A stretch of 16,888 bases of DNA from an uncultured Bacteroidales bacterium. GTDB lineage: Bacteria > Bacteroidota > Bacteroidia > Bacteroidales > UBA932. Shown here in pieces: positions 1-7,009 of this stretch (positions are counted from its first letter, which is position 1; the number at the start of each line of letters is the position of its first letter). The DNA is taken from positions 1-16,888 of the forward strand of contig CAMNQO010000014.1 in the NCBI GenBank assembly GCA_946549475.1, written 5' to 3'. Below the pieces are notes generated by a model. That model did no database searches, was not told where the DNA came from, and saw only the letters and a list, made by a program, of their open reading frames with translations. Both the position numbers and the translations under genes were made by a program.

Positions 1-109
1 GCCGGATCAGTTCTTTGTTCAAATCGATTGCCTGATCGGAATAATCCTGCGCCGGGGAAGGAAATCCGGCATGGATCCCCTCGGCCAAAATCAACTCTTT
101 CTTCTCCAT
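1..109 (-). CDS. umuD: UmuD-type self-cleaving SOS protein (N-terminal 36 residues, runs off the window)
   Basis: Partial gene; only the first 36 codons are inside the window. The start is the ATG at 109, 8 bases after a TAnnTTTG box. The visible protein begins MEKKELILAEGIHAGFPSP and continues with a DLNKELI stretch. That is the signature of the UmuD/LexA S24 peptidase family: the G-F-P-S-P motif at residues 15-19 surrounds the self-cleavage site, and the following D-L-N motif is typical of UmuD. By analogy, RecA-stimulated autocleavage would fall between Ala14 and Gly15 (Cys-Gly in E. coli UmuD), giving the UmuD' form that works with the UmuC polymerase in translesion synthesis. The catalytic Ser and Lys lie outside the window and could not be checked. 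umuC would be expected next, beyond the left edge. The N-terminal arm before the cleavage site is shorter than in E. coli, which looks normal for this phylum. A LexA-like repressor is less likely because no helix-turn-helix domain precedes the motif. Confidence 0.85.
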   Translation of the reverse strand, partial: MEKKELILAEGIHAGFPSPAQDYSDQAIDLNKELIR

Positions 110-117
110 GACGACGA

Positions 118-125
118 CAAAGGTA
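118..125 (-). promoter_or_regulatory. Bacteroidota -7 box of umuD
   Basis: On the minus strand the bases read TACCTTTG, a perfect match to the Bacteroidota -7 consensus TAnnTTTG. Only 8 bases separate it from the umuD ATG, so the transcript should start at or very near the start codon. No good -33 TTTG was found at the usual 19-20 base spacing. The 62-base gap 110-171 contains this box and the opposing box of the transporter and nothing else recognised. Confidence 0.75.
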
Positions 126-158
126 CAAAATCTTTCACATTATTGGCCGGAAAAGTCT

Positions 159-166
159 TATCTTTG
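159..166 (+). promoter_or_regulatory. Bacteroidota -7 box of the MFS transporter
   Basis: The bases TATCTTTG match TAnnTTTG exactly and end 5 bases before the ATG at 172, predicting a leaderless or nearly leaderless mRNA. The -33 region falls in the stretch shared with the divergent umuD promoter and has no convincing TTTG. It could be activator dependent. Confidence 0.75.
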
Positions 167-171
167 CAAGC

Positions 172-1368
172 ATGGAAGGGAATACTGCGGATAAACTTTG
201 GAATGCGAATTACTGGAAGGTGATGTTCGCCAATTTTTCGATGAGTTTCTCCTTCTATCTGCTGATGCCCCTCCTGCCGATCTACCTCCAGGAACGCTTC
301 GGGGCAGGGAAAGACCTCATCGGACTGGTGCTTTCCGGCTATGCGGTCACCGCCCTGCTGGTGCGGCCCTTCAGCGGTTATCTCGCAGACTGTTTTCCCC
401 GGAAAAAAGTGCTGCTCATCGGTTTCTTTTTCTATGTCCTCTGTTTCGGCGGTTATCTGGCCGCCGGCAGCATCCTTGCCTTCGCCCTTGTCCGTACTTT
501 GCACGGAGGCCCGTTCGGAGCGGCGAGCGTGGCCAACACCACCATGGTCATCGATGTACTCCCCTCCTCCCGGCGGACGGAAGGGATTGGTTACTACGGT
601 ATCAGCAACAATATCGCAACCGCCCTGGCGCCGTCCGCAGGCCTGCTGGTCTATCAATGGACCGGAAATTTCGACATTCTCTTTCTGATAGCCCTGACGG
701 TCGCCGCCCTGGGACTTTGGGCAGATGCGACCCTCCAGGTGCGTGAGAGACAATTGCTCCGCGACAGGAAAGCGCTGTCGTTCGACCGTTTCTTCCTGCT
801 CAAGGGCTGGGCCATCGGCATCAACGCGGTCATTTTCGGACTCTGCTACGGCGTCGTCACCCACTACCTGGCCATCTACAGCAAGGAAGAAATGGGCATG
901 ACAGGCAGCACCGGCGTCTTTTTCCTGCTGTTCGCGCTCGGTCTCATCCTCGCCCGTCTGTCCGGCGTGCGCCTGCTGCGCAAAGGGAAATTGCTGTTCA
1001 ACGCGGGCATCGGAGTCTTTTTCGCCTCGCTGGGCTACTTCCTTTTCGTCGTGAGCCCCAACGCCTTCGGCTACTATGGCGCTCCGCTGCTCATCGGCTG
1101 GGGCAACGGACATTTCTGGCCGGCTTTCCAGAATATGATCATCGACATCGCGGACAAGAACGAACGCGGGACCGCCAATTCCACCCTCCTGACCTCCTGG
1201 GACCTGGGCGTGGGAATCGGGATTCTCTCCGGCGGATTCCTGACCGAGCACATCAGTTACCGTTTCGCCTTCTGGTGCATCGCCGCCATCCACATCGCCG
1301 GGGCCCTCTTTTTCCTCGTCACCCGCCGGGACTACCTCAGGCGGACGGATCCTGCCATCAGACGATAA
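172..1368 (+). CDS. MFS transporter, drug/metabolite exporter type
   Basis: 398-residue polytopic inner-membrane protein of the major facilitator superfamily with about 12 hydrophobic segments. The MFS motif A is clear in the loop after the second segment: G69-Y-L-A-D-C-F-P-R-K-K at residues 69-79, matching GxLaDxxxRK. A central hydrophilic linker (around residues 190-205, rich in Arg and Lys) separates the two six-helix halves. The length is typical of the family. The closest sub-type by eye is the arabinose-efflux/multidrug-resistance group, but the substrate cannot be read from sequence. The start at 172 is fixed by the promoter box 5 bases upstream. The gene stands alone, divergent from umuD and convergent with the DJ-1 gene, from which it is separated by 18 bases. 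Whether it is co-induced with umuD through the shared promoter gap is speculation. Confidence 0.9.
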   Translation: MEGNTADKLWNANYWKVMFANFSMSFSFYLLMPLLPIYLQERFGAGKDLIGLVLSGYAVTALLVRPFSGYLADCFPRKKVLLIGFFFYVLCFGGYLAAGSILAFALVRTLHGGPFGAASVANTTMVIDVLPSSRRTEGIGYYGISNNIATALAPSAGLLVYQWTGNFDILFLIALTVAALGLWADATLQVRERQLLRDRKALSFDRFFLLKGWAIGINAVIFGLCYGVVTHYLAIYSKEEMGMTGSTGVFFLLFALGLILARLSGVRLLRKGKLLFNAGIGVFFASLGYFLFVVSPNAFGYYGAPLLIGWGNGHFWPAFQNMIIDIADKNERGTANSTLLTSWDLGVGIGILSGGFLTEHISYRFAFWCIAAIHIAGALFFLVTRRDYLRRTDPAIRR

Positions 1369-1386
1369 GCCCTCTCCGGCTGCCGG

Positions 1387-2007
1387 TCAAAATCGCCACA
1401 TCATCCCGCGACGGAGGGTCTCGACGGCACCGGAGCCCATCAACTGCTGCGCTAGGGCATAGGCAAAATCCATCGCGGAGCCGGGACCGTTGGCGGTAAC
1501 CAGGTTGCCGTCCGTCTCGCAAGGTAAGCCCGTATGGACGGCCCCCAGAGCGACAGGCTCCCCTTCACAACCCGGATAACAGGTAAATCTGCGTCCCCGG
1601 ATGCCGGGATGGCCTTCCGCCCGAAGTTCGGCATCCATGACCGGAAGAAGGGTGCCGGGTGCCGCACAGATAGCCCCGACCAGCCCACCCCGGGAAAAAT
1701 GACGGGCGGCAAGCGTCACCAAGGGACCGCAGGCGGCCAGATTCGTCGCCCCGGGAAGTCCGCCCGGGAAGACCAGCAGGCATTTGTGGGGAGGAACGGT
1801 AGCGGAAACATCCTTCCAATGCTCAAGGAAAGCCGGAAAATCCATATCCGCAACAATCCGGACACCATGGGCGGAAGTCACGGTCAGACCGTCAGTGACC
1901 GACACGAGTTGCACCTCCGGGGTGCTTCTGCGAAGGATGTCGGCCGGACAGACGGCTTCGATCTCTTCAAATCCGTCAGCGAGAAAAATGTAAGCATGTG
2001 TTTTCAT
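1387..2007 (-). CDS. DJ-1/PfpI (ThiJ) family protein
   Basis: 206-residue member of the DJ-1 subgroup of the class I glutamine-amidotransferase-like fold. The nucleophile elbow reads A-I-C-A-A-P with Cys114, equivalent to Cys106 of human DJ-1. The partner glutamate lies in the N-terminal motif D-G-F-E-E-I-E, with Glu17 aligning to DJ-1 Glu18. The late N-G-P-G-S-A-M-D-F-A-Y motif matches the family's GPGT-FxFA. Members are reported as oxidative-stress chaperones, glyoxalases or protein/nucleotide deglycases; which activity applies cannot be told. No signal peptide is present, so it is cytoplasmic. It is the last gene of a five-gene minus-strand operon, 12 bases after the EamA transporter stop, with an ATG at 2007. 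It ends 18 bases from the convergent MFS gene; no strong terminator hairpin is visible there. Confidence 0.92.
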   Translation of the reverse strand: MKTHAYIFLADGFEEIEAVCPADILRRSTPEVQLVSVTDGLTVTSAHGVRIVADMDFPAFLEHWKDVSATVPPHKCLLVFPGGLPGATNLAACGPLVTLAARHFSRGGLVGAICAAPGTLLPVMDAELRAEGHPGIRGRRFTCYPGCEGEPVALGAVHTGLPCETDGNLVTANGPGSAMDFAYALAQQLMGSGAVETLRRGMMWRF

Positions 2008-2019
2008 AATGGTGGGGCG

Positions 2020-3015
2020 TTAATATTTGATCGAAAAATGTTGCATCCAGGACAGGAAATCGGGGTTGGAGCCGAAAAGGCTGATCAGGACAGACATCAG
2101 CAGGACAAACAAAGCCAAGGCCTTACGCCCCAGATTGCGCTCCTTGAGGAACAATGCGCCCAGCAGAAAGGTGATGACGACTGACAGGCGGCGCACGATG
2201 GAAATCACCGAAAGCAAGGCACCTTCCTGATTGAGCGCCAGGAAATAAAGGAAATCGGCCCCCGTAATGAACAAGGAGATGAAAACCAAGTTGACATCAA
2301 AGACAAAAGGCTGCATCGCCTCGCGGGCCAACAGGCTGAACGGCCTGGAAACCGGCCCGCCGGACGGGTCTTCCGTCACGGGGAGCGCTCCTTTCGGGCG
2401 AAACACCCATCGCGTCACCAGCAAGATGGCGAGCATCAGAAGGGCGATATACAGATTGGTGTGCCCCAGGACATAGACAGGCGGCATCGCTTTCATGATC
2501 AACTTATCCCAAAGGGCACTGCACACTCCGGAGATGACGGAGACCAGCATATACAACACGCCCTTGCTGCGGGTAAAACGGATGCCCTCGCGGGAAGAAG
2601 CGGAAGAAAGCATGAAGAGAGAGACAAAGGCCGCCAGAATACCGGCCGTCTGCCAGCCATTGAGCCGTTCTCCCATGAAAAGGACGGAAAACAGCACCAC
2701 GAATACCGGTCTGGTCGCCTTGAGCGTACCCGCCGTCGTCAACGGAAGATATTTCAGCGCCGCCAGTCCGCTCAGCCACGAAACGGTCACGATGACCGCC
2801 TTGAGCATGAGTTTCCAATCGTCCCGCCAGGGAATGAAAGTTTCGGAAGCATAGGGATCGTAGCCCGTCACGACGGATGGCAGGGTCAGGAGCGCCGACA
2901 GGACGGTCGTCACCGTCAGTCCCATCAGCACAGAATTGCGCTTCAGCGACTTTTTCTTAAAAAAGTCGTATGCTCCCAGCAACAGAGCCGAGCCGATGGC
3001 ACACTCGATCCACAT
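2020..3015 (-). CDS. EamA-family (drug/metabolite transporter superfamily) permease
   Basis: 331-residue integral membrane protein with about ten hydrophobic segments in two EamA repeats. Each repeat ends in the typical short motif: F-M-G-E-R-L-N-G at about residues 113-120, and F-L-K-E-R-N-L-G near residues 292-299 (hydrophobic-x-x-E-x form). The first helix is followed by a Lys-rich cytoplasmic segment (F-F-K-K-K-S-L-K). The family exports amino acids, nucleobases or other metabolites; the substrate here is unknown. The ATG at 3015 lies one base after the TGA of the DUF4435 gene (TGA-G-ATG), so translation is probably coupled. A larger hydrophilic loop (about residues 207-235) sits between helices in the second half. 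It is the fourth gene of the minus-strand operon and is followed by the DJ-1 gene. Confidence 0.9.
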   Translation of the reverse strand: MWIECAIGSALLLGAYDFFKKKSLKRNSVLMGLTVTTVLSALLTLPSVVTGYDPYASETFIPWRDDWKLMLKAVIVTVSWLSGLAALKYLPLTTAGTLKATRPVFVVLFSVLFMGERLNGWQTAGILAAFVSLFMLSSASSREGIRFTRSKGVLYMLVSVISGVCSALWDKLIMKAMPPVYVLGHTNLYIALLMLAILLVTRWVFRPKGALPVTEDPSGGPVSRPFSLLAREAMQPFVFDVNLVFISLFITGADFLYFLALNQEGALLSVISIVRRLSVVITFLLGALFLKERNLGRKALALFVLLMSVLISLFGSNPDFLSWMQHFSIKY

Positions 3016-3016
3016 C

Positions 3017-3859
3017 TCAAAAAGCCTCCATGTCTTGCCGGATTTTCTTTTGCTCCCGGTACACCGCCTGGGGACATGCCCTCAAAAGCACTTCCTGCTC
3101 AAACTGGCTGTGGGAACAACGGCACAGGATCAGCCCCAGGTGACAGACCAGGTCATAGATGTTGTGACCTCGGAAATGCAGGTACACATTGTCCGGTGTC
3201 AGCCCCCGCCGGGAAGCCTTGTCGTACCACTCCTGCGGGACCGGGTCCCGGGCGCCGGGCAGGGCCGCCAGGTTGCGCTGGATCCGGGCCAGATAGGACC
3301 TGGCACCTCCGTACAATGCCGCTCGCTTCTGTTGCATGGGAATGCACTGCCCGATTTGCTGCATCGTCGGCTTGGGCTCGTGGCCCGCATAGAGCAGCCG
3401 GACGAAAGGCTTGTAGAGCAGGCGTGAAAGCGCCGGCAGGAAGCGGCGGAAATCAAACTCCGCCGCAGCCCGGGGAAAGACGGCCGCCATGCGGCGCTGC
3501 AAGTCATCCGCCCAGCAATAATGGTTTTCCCACGAATAGGTATAGGTCTGCAGGATAAAGCGCCTGACGGTATAGGCGGTCGAGTAATAGGGACGCAGAT
3601 CCGAATCGATACAGATCAGGAAACGCCCGGAGAGATAGTTGCGGTAGAGCAGGCACTGGCTGACTCCGCTGGTCTGCCCGCCGTTCTTGCTCCGGCTGTG
3701 ATAGATGTAATGGTAGTGCCCGGGACGGTAGCGCTGAAACATCGCATCCCAGAAGAGTATGTCCGCTTCCGCTTCCAGATGGACACTGGCCCGCACCCGC
3801 CTGTCGATAAGGGGAATGTTGGCAAAATACTCTGCTTGCTCCCTGATGTGGTCGCGCAT
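3017..3859 (-). CDS. DUF4435 (Toprim-like) protein, AriB-like partner of the adjacent ATPase
   Basis: 280-residue soluble protein recognised as DUF4435 by its pattern of motifs. These are an N-terminal hydrophobic strand ending in an acidic motif (V-H-L-E29-A-E-A-D, the place of the usual V-E-G-K-x-D), a strand ending in C-I-D-S-D (Asp85 and Asp87), the Y-S-W-E-N-H motif at 109-113 (family form Y-S-I-E-N-Y), and a C-terminal R-G-H-N-I-Y-D-L motif at 230-237. Glu29 and the D-x-D pair would be the metal ligands of a Toprim-type nuclease. DUF4435 is the domain of AriB, the toxin nuclease of the PARIS anti-phage system, and AriB likewise sits downstream of an ABC-type ATPase gene. The ATG at 3859 follows the ATPase TAG by 3 bases. 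The C-terminal third is rich in Cys and His but shows no clear zinc motif. A non-defence housekeeping role remains possible, because the gene sits in an operon of envelope and metabolic genes. Confidence 0.78.
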   Translation of the reverse strand: MRDHIREQAEYFANIPLIDRRVRASVHLEAEADILFWDAMFQRYRPGHYHYIYHSRSKNGGQTSGVSQCLLYRNYLSGRFLICIDSDLRPYYSTAYTVRRFILQTYTYSWENHYCWADDLQRRMAAVFPRAAAEFDFRRFLPALSRLLYKPFVRLLYAGHEPKPTMQQIGQCIPMQQKRAALYGGARSYLARIQRNLAALPGARDPVPQEWYDKASRRGLTPDNVYLHFRGHNIYDLVCHLGLILCRCSHSQFEQEVLLRACPQAVYREQKKIRQDMEAF

Positions 3860-3862
3860 AGC

Positions 3863-4540
3863 CTATAGCTCCTGCGATTCAATGTCTTCGAAATACACGA
3901 CCTTGTCTCCCCATCCGCTGCTGAAAATACTGGGCGAGTGGGATGTGATGAAGAGTTGGGTCTGCGGATTGAGTTGCCGGATCACATCGACAATCTGGCG
4001 TTGCCAACTGATGTGAAGGGATACTTCCGGCTCGTCCAGGAAGACGACGGCCGGGTTACCCTGCGTCAGAAATACACGCAACAGAATCAGCAGCAACTGC
4101 TTCTCTCCGGTGGAAAGTTTGGCGAAGGACAGTTTCTGCCCGGCCTGCCAGAACACCAGTGCACCATCTTCCACGCCGGCTTTCTTGGCGGTACCGGCAA
4201 AGAGTCCGTCCAGCAAGTCCAGGACCTGGCGGAAGGCCTCGCCGCGCGACAGGGCAAGGGGCAGATACTCCCCTGTCCCGTTCAGCAGGGCATCGAGGGG
4301 ATGCAGGAGCAAGGGGGTCACCTTCGCCGGCAAGACCACGGGGTCGGCGGACGCCTCCGCATAACTGTGCGCCGTATCAGTCTTCGCCTGATAATAGTCA
4401 TACATGATGTTGAGCAAGGTACTCTTGCCGCAACCGTTGACACCGACCAGGATGTTGATATCCGGATGGATATCTTTCCAGACGATGTTTTTGAAGCCCC
4501 AGAGGCCTTTGACGGAAAATGAACGGATTGATGCTTCCAT
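3863..4540 (-). CDS. Compact ABC/AAA15-type ATPase, AriA/OLD-like
   Basis: 225-residue ATPase with a complete ABC-type active site. Walker A is G-V-N-G-C-G-K-S-T at 33-41, the signature L-S-T-G-E-K-Q at 142-148, Walker B A-V-V-F-L-D-E at 164-170 with catalytic Glu170, and the H-loop T-S-H-S-P has His201. It has no membrane segments, no transporter partner and no Toprim domain of its own, so it belongs with the RecF/OLD/AAA15 group rather than with transport ATPases. The start at 4540 (MEASIRSF...) lies 4 bases after the patatin stop. Longer in-frame starts inside the patatin gene give an unlikely extension. At 225 residues it is about half the size usual for AriA or OLD proteins, with only a roughly 90-residue insertion between Walker A and the signature, so any sensor domain must be minimal. 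It is followed after 3 bases by the DUF4435 gene, its presumed functional partner. Confidence 0.82.
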   Translation of the reverse strand: MEASIRSFSVKGLWGFKNIVWKDIHPDINILVGVNGCGKSTLLNIMYDYYQAKTDTAHSYAEASADPVVLPAKVTPLLLHPLDALLNGTGEYLPLALSRGEAFRQVLDLLDGLFAGTAKKAGVEDGALVFWQAGQKLSFAKLSTGEKQLLLILLRVFLTQGNPAVVFLDEPEVSLHISWQRQIVDVIRQLNPQTQLFITSHSPSIFSSGWGDKVVYFEDIESQEL

Positions 4541-4544
4541 ACTG

Positions 4545-6965
4545 TCAGAAATCATACCCCACACCCAGGAAAAAACCGACGCTCTTGTCGATGCTGTTCC
4601 AGTTGATACCAACGCGCAAGGGCCCCACGATGCTTTTGCGGGCATACTGCAGGGCAAAACCAAAGGCAAAGGCATTGTTGGCGGTACTGAAACGGAAATC
4701 TCTGAAAGCGGCAGCCTGATTGAGGGTGCAGGCGGAGAGTGTTACATAATTCTTATCGAGGAAACGCACGCGGAAATCCAGGTCCAGGATGGCCAGGATG
4801 CGCTCGAACTGGTTGATGCCGCCGATGCAGCAGAACGGGACATGATGCGCGACCATCCTGCCGGGAATATAACCGCCGGCGTAGTTGCGGTGCAGGAAAA
4901 GGATATTGTCATAGCCCTCCGAGACATAGCGGAAGTCCAGCGAAGTGAGCAGCGCAAACCAGGGCCCGATGGTCACCGCGTCCTTGACAGAGAAGGATGC
5001 AATGTGATAAGGAGCGAATCCGTCCGCGGTGCTCCTCGCCTGCGCGCTCTGGCTGAAGGACTGACTGCCGAAGACAAACTGGTAATCCGCCTGGACGCTC
5101 ACACCGCTCTGCGGGAAATAGCGGTCGTCCCGGGTGTCGAATCCCAGATGTCCGAGGGCCATGTAATGGAAATTCCAGTTGCGCTGGGAAAATCCCCGGA
5201 AATTATAATACGGGACATTGCCGGCATTCAGTCCGGCCCAGACATCCCAGAAAGGAGACCGTCCGCTGCGGACAAGCAAGGTAAAATCATTGGTCCAGAA
5301 GCGGTAGCGGTCCTCCTGACTATCATCGCGGCTGCCCAGATATGAGCGGTTGTGCGCATCAAAATCCACATAACGCGTCTCAAAGGAAAGGCTGAGTTGC
5401 GGGCCTTTGAGGAAACGGTATGCATATTCGAAGCGGGCATAGGGATTGATACCGAGTTTGAAACTCCCGTCGAAACGGGAGCCGTAGAGGCGATGGGTGC
5501 CCAGCCCCACATTCAGGGCCAGCGCCACAATCTCTTCGGTGTCCGCCCGCAGTCCGAGGCCGAAATGATGGATTGGCCCCCGGCTGCATTCGATGACCAG
5601 TCTATGCGGCTGACGCGGGCCCGTCACTTTCCAGGTAACCGTTTCAAAACAGCCCGTGGCATAGATTTCCGCTATGAGCGCCTCCACATCCGATTTTTTG
5701 TACGGATGACCGACACCGATTTTCATTCGGCTGCGAAAATAGCGGATTTCGTTTTCGTTCAGGCCCCGGAACTCGATTTCACTGAAGATGACGGCTTCCT
5801 GGCCCATATCCGTCGCCGGCGGGGCGGAGAGCACCGTTCCGGGAGCACCCGTGCGCAGGGCCACGCGATGGATTTCGTCCGCATGATGCCGGGCCTCGTC
5901 ATACCCCCTGCGGATGATGTCCGCAATGTTTTCCTTGGAAAAACTCAGCATGTTGTAGCCGTACATATTGGGATGGAGATACACATCCACCTGCCGGAGA
6001 TTGGCCTCGTAACTGTCCCGGCTCGTCATCTGGATGCTCTGCATCATCACATCGAAGATGGTGTTGACATTCTTCTCGCTTTCGGTCGATTGGGACAGAT
6101 CCACGGCAATCACGATATCCGCCCCCATGGCCCGGCACAGGTCCACGGGCATGTTGTTGCGTGTACCGCCGTCGATGAGGACCATGCCGTCTTTCCGCAA
6201 AGGCTTGAAAAGTCCGGGGATGCTCATCGTCGAACGCAGCGCATCGACCAGATCGCCGCGCATCTGGTTTTTCTCCTTGCCGGAGACCAGATCCGCCGCC
6301 ACACAGAAAAACGGGATGGGCAGATTCCGGAACTCAAGGCTGTCCTGATAGCCGACCGTCATGGAGCTGAGGGTGTTATGCACATTGAGTCCGTAGAGAT
6401 AGCCGTCGGGCAGTCCGGCGCGGAAAAGCAGGAACGGGTCATCCACCCCCAACTGTCCGCCGGCCGGCTGCGGCATCCCCGAAGCCAGCCGCTTCTGCCA
6501 CTCATCCTTTTCGTAATACCAAGGGATGCTCAGGTTGTAGGTGTCCTTGTACTTTTTATCCTGGTAATTGATATAATACTGCGGGATTTTGTCGCTCATC
6601 ATCACCTTCCAGTCCAGGGACCGGAGCAGGGAATCAAGTTGCAGGGAGGAATATCCCAGGGCATACAAGCCGCCCACAAGCCCGCCCATGCTGGTCCCGG
6701 TAATCAGGTCGATGGGGATGCCTTGCTCTTCCAGAAAGCGGAGTACGCCCACATGAGCGGCTCCCTTGGCCCCGCCGCCGGCCAGGACGACCCCGACGGT
6801 CGGACGGCTCTTGCGGATGAGCGCCATCCGCTCCCGCATGGCCATGACGGCGGCACTGTCCCCCCTTTCGTCCAGGGATGGCAGGACAAAGAGCCGCTCC
6901 GCTGCTGAAAGGCTCAGGCAGAGGACCGGCAAGAGGAAAAGGGCTGTCAGTATTTTTTTCATCAT
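4545..6965 (-). CDS. Exported patatin-like phospholipase fused to POTRA and Omp85 barrel
   Basis: 806-residue outer-membrane protein. A signal peptide (about residues 1-22, Lys-Lys then a hydrophobic core ending S-A-A) is followed by a patatin domain. In it are the oxyanion loop G-G-G-A-K-G-A (63-69), nucleophile Ser92 in G-T-S-M-G, and Asp265 in I-D-G-G, which is the intact Ser/Asp dyad. One POTRA-like repeat follows (about 395-460, G-L-N-E-N-E-I ... G-C-F-E-T-V). A 16-strand-type BamA/Omp85 barrel (about 470-806) ends in a terminal aromatic (G-V-G-Y-D-F), the usual barrel signal. This is the layout of PlpD-like type Vd autotransporters and of the phylum's patatin-BamA proteins, which are thought to hydrolyse phospholipids at the outer membrane. 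The start at 6965 (ATG ATG AAA AAA) suits the signal peptide and lies 12 bases after a TAnnTTTG box. It is the first gene of the minus-strand operon and diverges from surE. Confidence 0.93.
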   Translation of the reverse strand: MMKKILTALFLLPVLCLSLSAAERLFVLPSLDERGDSAAVMAMRERMALIRKSRPTVGVVLAGGGAKGAAHVGVLRFLEEQGIPIDLITGTSMGGLVGGLYALGYSSLQLDSLLRSLDWKVMMSDKIPQYYINYQDKKYKDTYNLSIPWYYEKDEWQKRLASGMPQPAGGQLGVDDPFLLFRAGLPDGYLYGLNVHNTLSSMTVGYQDSLEFRNLPIPFFCVAADLVSGKEKNQMRGDLVDALRSTMSIPGLFKPLRKDGMVLIDGGTRNNMPVDLCRAMGADIVIAVDLSQSTESEKNVNTIFDVMMQSIQMTSRDSYEANLRQVDVYLHPNMYGYNMLSFSKENIADIIRRGYDEARHHADEIHRVALRTGAPGTVLSAPPATDMGQEAVIFSEIEFRGLNENEIRYFRSRMKIGVGHPYKKSDVEALIAEIYATGCFETVTWKVTGPRQPHRLVIECSRGPIHHFGLGLRADTEEIVALALNVGLGTHRLYGSRFDGSFKLGINPYARFEYAYRFLKGPQLSLSFETRYVDFDAHNRSYLGSRDDSQEDRYRFWTNDFTLLVRSGRSPFWDVWAGLNAGNVPYYNFRGFSQRNWNFHYMALGHLGFDTRDDRYFPQSGVSVQADYQFVFGSQSFSQSAQARSTADGFAPYHIASFSVKDAVTIGPWFALLTSLDFRYVSEGYDNILFLHRNYAGGYIPGRMVAHHVPFCCIGGINQFERILAILDLDFRVRFLDKNYVTLSACTLNQAAAFRDFRFSTANNAFAFGFALQYARKSIVGPLRVGINWNSIDKSVGFFLGVGYDF

Positions 6966-6977
6966 CGCTACAGACTG

Positions 6978-7008
6978 CAAATTTAGTTGAATTTTCCTAC
7001 CTTTGCAA
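6978..7008 (-). promoter_or_regulatory. Promoter of the patatin operon (-33 TTGC, -7 TAAATTTG)
   Basis: On the minus strand TAAATTTG (6985 to 6978) matches TAnnTTTG, and TTGC (7008 to 7005) lies exactly 19 bases upstream, the usual spacing for the -33 box. The patatin ATG at 6965 follows 12 bases after the -7 box. The -33 box lies on top of the surE transcription start region. Confidence 0.72.
6998..7005 (+). promoter_or_regulatory. Bacteroidota -7 box of surE-lpxB
   Basis: TACCTTTG matches TAnnTTTG and ends 4 bases before the ATG at 7010, so the surE mRNA is predicted to be leaderless. A poor -33 match (ACTG at 6974-6977, 20-base spacing) lies just beyond the -7 box of the opposing patatin promoter. 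The two promoters are therefore interleaved. Confidence 0.75.
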
Positions 7009-7009
7009 G

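Noticed and set aside
91..1293. 400-codon minus-strand open frame opposite the MFS gene
   Set aside because: It lies antisense to a clear membrane transporter, has low-complexity Glu/Gln/Asp/Gly-rich content and no recognisable motif; it is a mirror of the GC-rich third positions of the real gene.
1369..1386. CCGG-CTG-CCGG inverted repeat between the convergent MFS and DJ-1 genes as a terminator
   Set aside because: The stem is only 4 bp with a 3-base loop and no T-run on either strand; too weak to call.
3017..4540. Recent horizontal transfer of the PARIS-like pair judged by composition
   Set aside because: By eye, base and codon use do not differ from neighbouring genes, and there are no flanking repeats, integrase or transposase; a transfer claim is not supported.
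4541..4675. Longer ATPase start inside the patatin gene
   Set aside because: The extra 45 residues are the out-of-frame translation of the barrel end; the ATG at 4540 leads straight into the first strand of the ATPase and sits 4 bases after the patatin stop.
6966..6980. TTG start five codons upstream of the patatin ATG
   Set aside because: It would lie inside the -7 box and upstream of the predicted transcription start; ATG-ATG-AAA-AAA at 6965 gives a standard signal peptide.
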